DNA of 64,000 nucleotides from Icerya purchasi (taxonomy: Eukaryota > Arthropoda > Insecta > Hemiptera > Monophlebidae): the NCBI GenBank assembly GCA_039619475.1, contig CM077115.1:309704734-309768733 (forward strand). The letters run 5' to 3'. Both the position numbers and the translations under genes were made by a program. Positions 62,943-64,000 of the stretch are shown piece after piece; position 1 is the stretch's first letter; each line of letters opens with the position of its first letter. The notes below the pieces were generated by a model that was not told the origin of the DNA, did not search any database, and was given only the letters and a program-made list of their open reading frames with translations.

Positions 62943-63039
62943 ATGGCATTGGCTGATGAAGAAATATTTGAAATTTTGATGAACGATGACACCTCTATAA
63001 TTGGATCTGATTCTGAAGATGGGTATGAAAATGAATTAG
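62943..63039 (+). CDS. piggyBac transposase, exon 1
   Basis: ATG preceded by aaggtaaa; reads MALADEEIFEILMNDDTSII, then an acidic stretch ending ENEL, and stops one base into a codon at donor gtaaat. Acidic N-termini of this kind are usual in piggyBac-like proteins. Reading on without splicing meets a stop at 63138, so the intron is needed. Confidence 0.75.
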
Positions 63040-63140
63040 GTAAATATTTTACTCTTCGTTTACTGCTATTTGTACTAAAAAAAGTCACGTGTTGTTTTGA
63101 TACCATACAATATAGAAATAATTTATGTTTGTCGATATAG

Positions 63141-64000
63141 CAAATATGGAAGATCTGGAACAGTATGTTATTGAGGAAGAAGTAAATACTGGTGAAGAAA
63201 TAAGTACTTGTAAAGATGAAAATGTTCTTGAACTTCAGGAGGACTTTGCCAGGAATAATGAACTCACTAAAAAAACCAACATCAAATGGAGAACAAATGT
63301 TACATTTATTTCGCCAAGTATTGACTGGTATTTTCAAGAACCATTGGCGACAGTTAGCTTACCTTCACCAAATGAAATATTTGCCAAATATTTTACTAAT
63401 AAATTATTTACATTAGCGGCAGATATGACAAACAAATATGCCACATATAAAAATATTTCCAGATTTCAATCTACAAATATGAGTGAAATGAAAAAACTGT
63501 TTGCCTTGCATATTGTAATGGGGAATCTAAATTATCCTAGGGCACGAATGTACTGGGATAGCCGCATGGGAATTCCAATGGTCAAAGATAATATGCCGTT
63601 CAATAGATTTTCTAAATTGAGAAACGCTCTTCACGTGGCAGATATATCCAGTGAACGAACCGGTAATGATCGATTATGGAAAGTTCGACCTGTATATGAT
63701 CAGCTGAAAAAAGTCTGTAATGCATTGCCATTAGAATGCAACTTATGCATTGATGAACAGATCGTTCCATTCAAGGGGCAGCTAAACATAAAACAATACA
63801 TTAAAAATAAGCCTAATAAGTGGGGAGTAAAAATATACTTTCTAAATGGGCAAAGTGGAAAAATATATGATTTTATTATATATCAAGGGTCTACCACTGA
63901 GGTAAATGATAAATACAAGATGTTAGGTATAACATCTGCCACTGTACTTCATTTATCTGAACGAATAGGTGTAAATCATAGGTTATTTTTCGATAACTAT
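63141..64000 (+). CDS. piggyBac transposase, exon 2 (open to window end)
   Basis: After acceptor gatatag the frame is open for 286 codons without a stop, giving with exon 1 at least 319 residues. Motifs: ISRFQSTNMSEMKKLFALHI, PFNRFSKLRNALHVAD, DRLWKVRPVYDQL, CIDEQIVPFKG with the first catalytic Asp at residue 237, KQYIKNKPNKWGVKIYFLNG, and at the edge RLFFDNY with the second catalytic Asp at 317. The third Asp and the C-terminal Cys-rich domain lie outside. No frameshift is seen, so the element may be young or active, or the gene domesticated; the nearby terminus favours a mobile element. Confidence 0.92.

Larger units (their letters stand above)
62241..64000 (+). mobile_element. piggyBac element, 5' part, runs off right edge
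   Basis: TTAA (62241-62244) is followed by CCCTTTCAGTCATGG, the typical piggyBac terminus. A 16-bp subterminal motif (gtcccatatacggtac) at 62261-62276 recurs with one change at 62615-62630. The transposase begins 700 bp inside. The right end and second TTAA are outside the window. Confidence 0.85.

Noticed and set aside
62924..63337. 137-codon minus-strand frame opposite the piggyBac gene
   Set aside because: Antisense shadow of the transposase exons and intron.
63216..63416. 66-codon plus frame inside the piggyBac gene
   Set aside because: Out of frame with the transposase, whose own frame is open through the region.

Overview
This is a stretch of animal nuclear DNA. It is AT-rich, has very long introns and is crowded with decayed transposable elements. 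The mix suggests an arthropod, most likely an insect: jockey/I-like and RTE-like LINEs, hAT elements and hAT-type MITEs, a Helitron end, a tRNA-derived SINE and a piggyBac element. The species cannot be read from the sequence.

The one clear host gene fills the left half, on the minus strand. It is the 5' part of an inter-alpha-trypsin inhibitor heavy chain (ITIH)-like gene (secreted; VIT plus von Willebrand A domains). Eight coding exons can be joined with matching phases: 34822-34688, 21955-21783, 14092-13982, 11113-10975, 8898-8790, 3888-3731, 3641-3441 and 454-322. They give about 387 residues, and the gene runs off the left edge. Its introns range from 89 bp to 12.7 kb and hold most of the mobile elements.

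Introns: intron 7 has a hAT-type MITE with a perfect 8-bp target duplication and a LINE ORF1 fragment. Intron 5 has a cluster of jockey-like LINE pieces in both orientations. Intron 4 has a hairpin and a short repeat. Intron 2 has a LINE with endonuclease and RT pieces and a Helitron 3' end. Intron 1 has hAT remnants, a nested MITE, a LINE split by a SINE, and an RTE-type LINE.

Right half (35-64 kb): no host gene is certain. From about 36.65 to 46.6 kb the DNA is extremely CpG-poor, as is 56.1-59.3 kb, while the ITIH half has frequent CpG. This is the footprint expected of germline-methylated sequence. Three junctions (36.36, 44.95-45.04 and 55.80-55.89 kb) share inverted and direct motifs that fit an 8.6-kb inversion broken inside a palindrome. 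A repeat family at 26.4, 42.2, 51.4 and 58.15 kb has amplified a roughly 290-bp unit in its 51.4-kb copy.

The window ends inside a well-preserved piggyBac element (TTAA and terminus at 62241). Its transposase frame is open from 62943 to the right edge apart from one roughly 100-bp intron, and it is the most intact mobile gene here.
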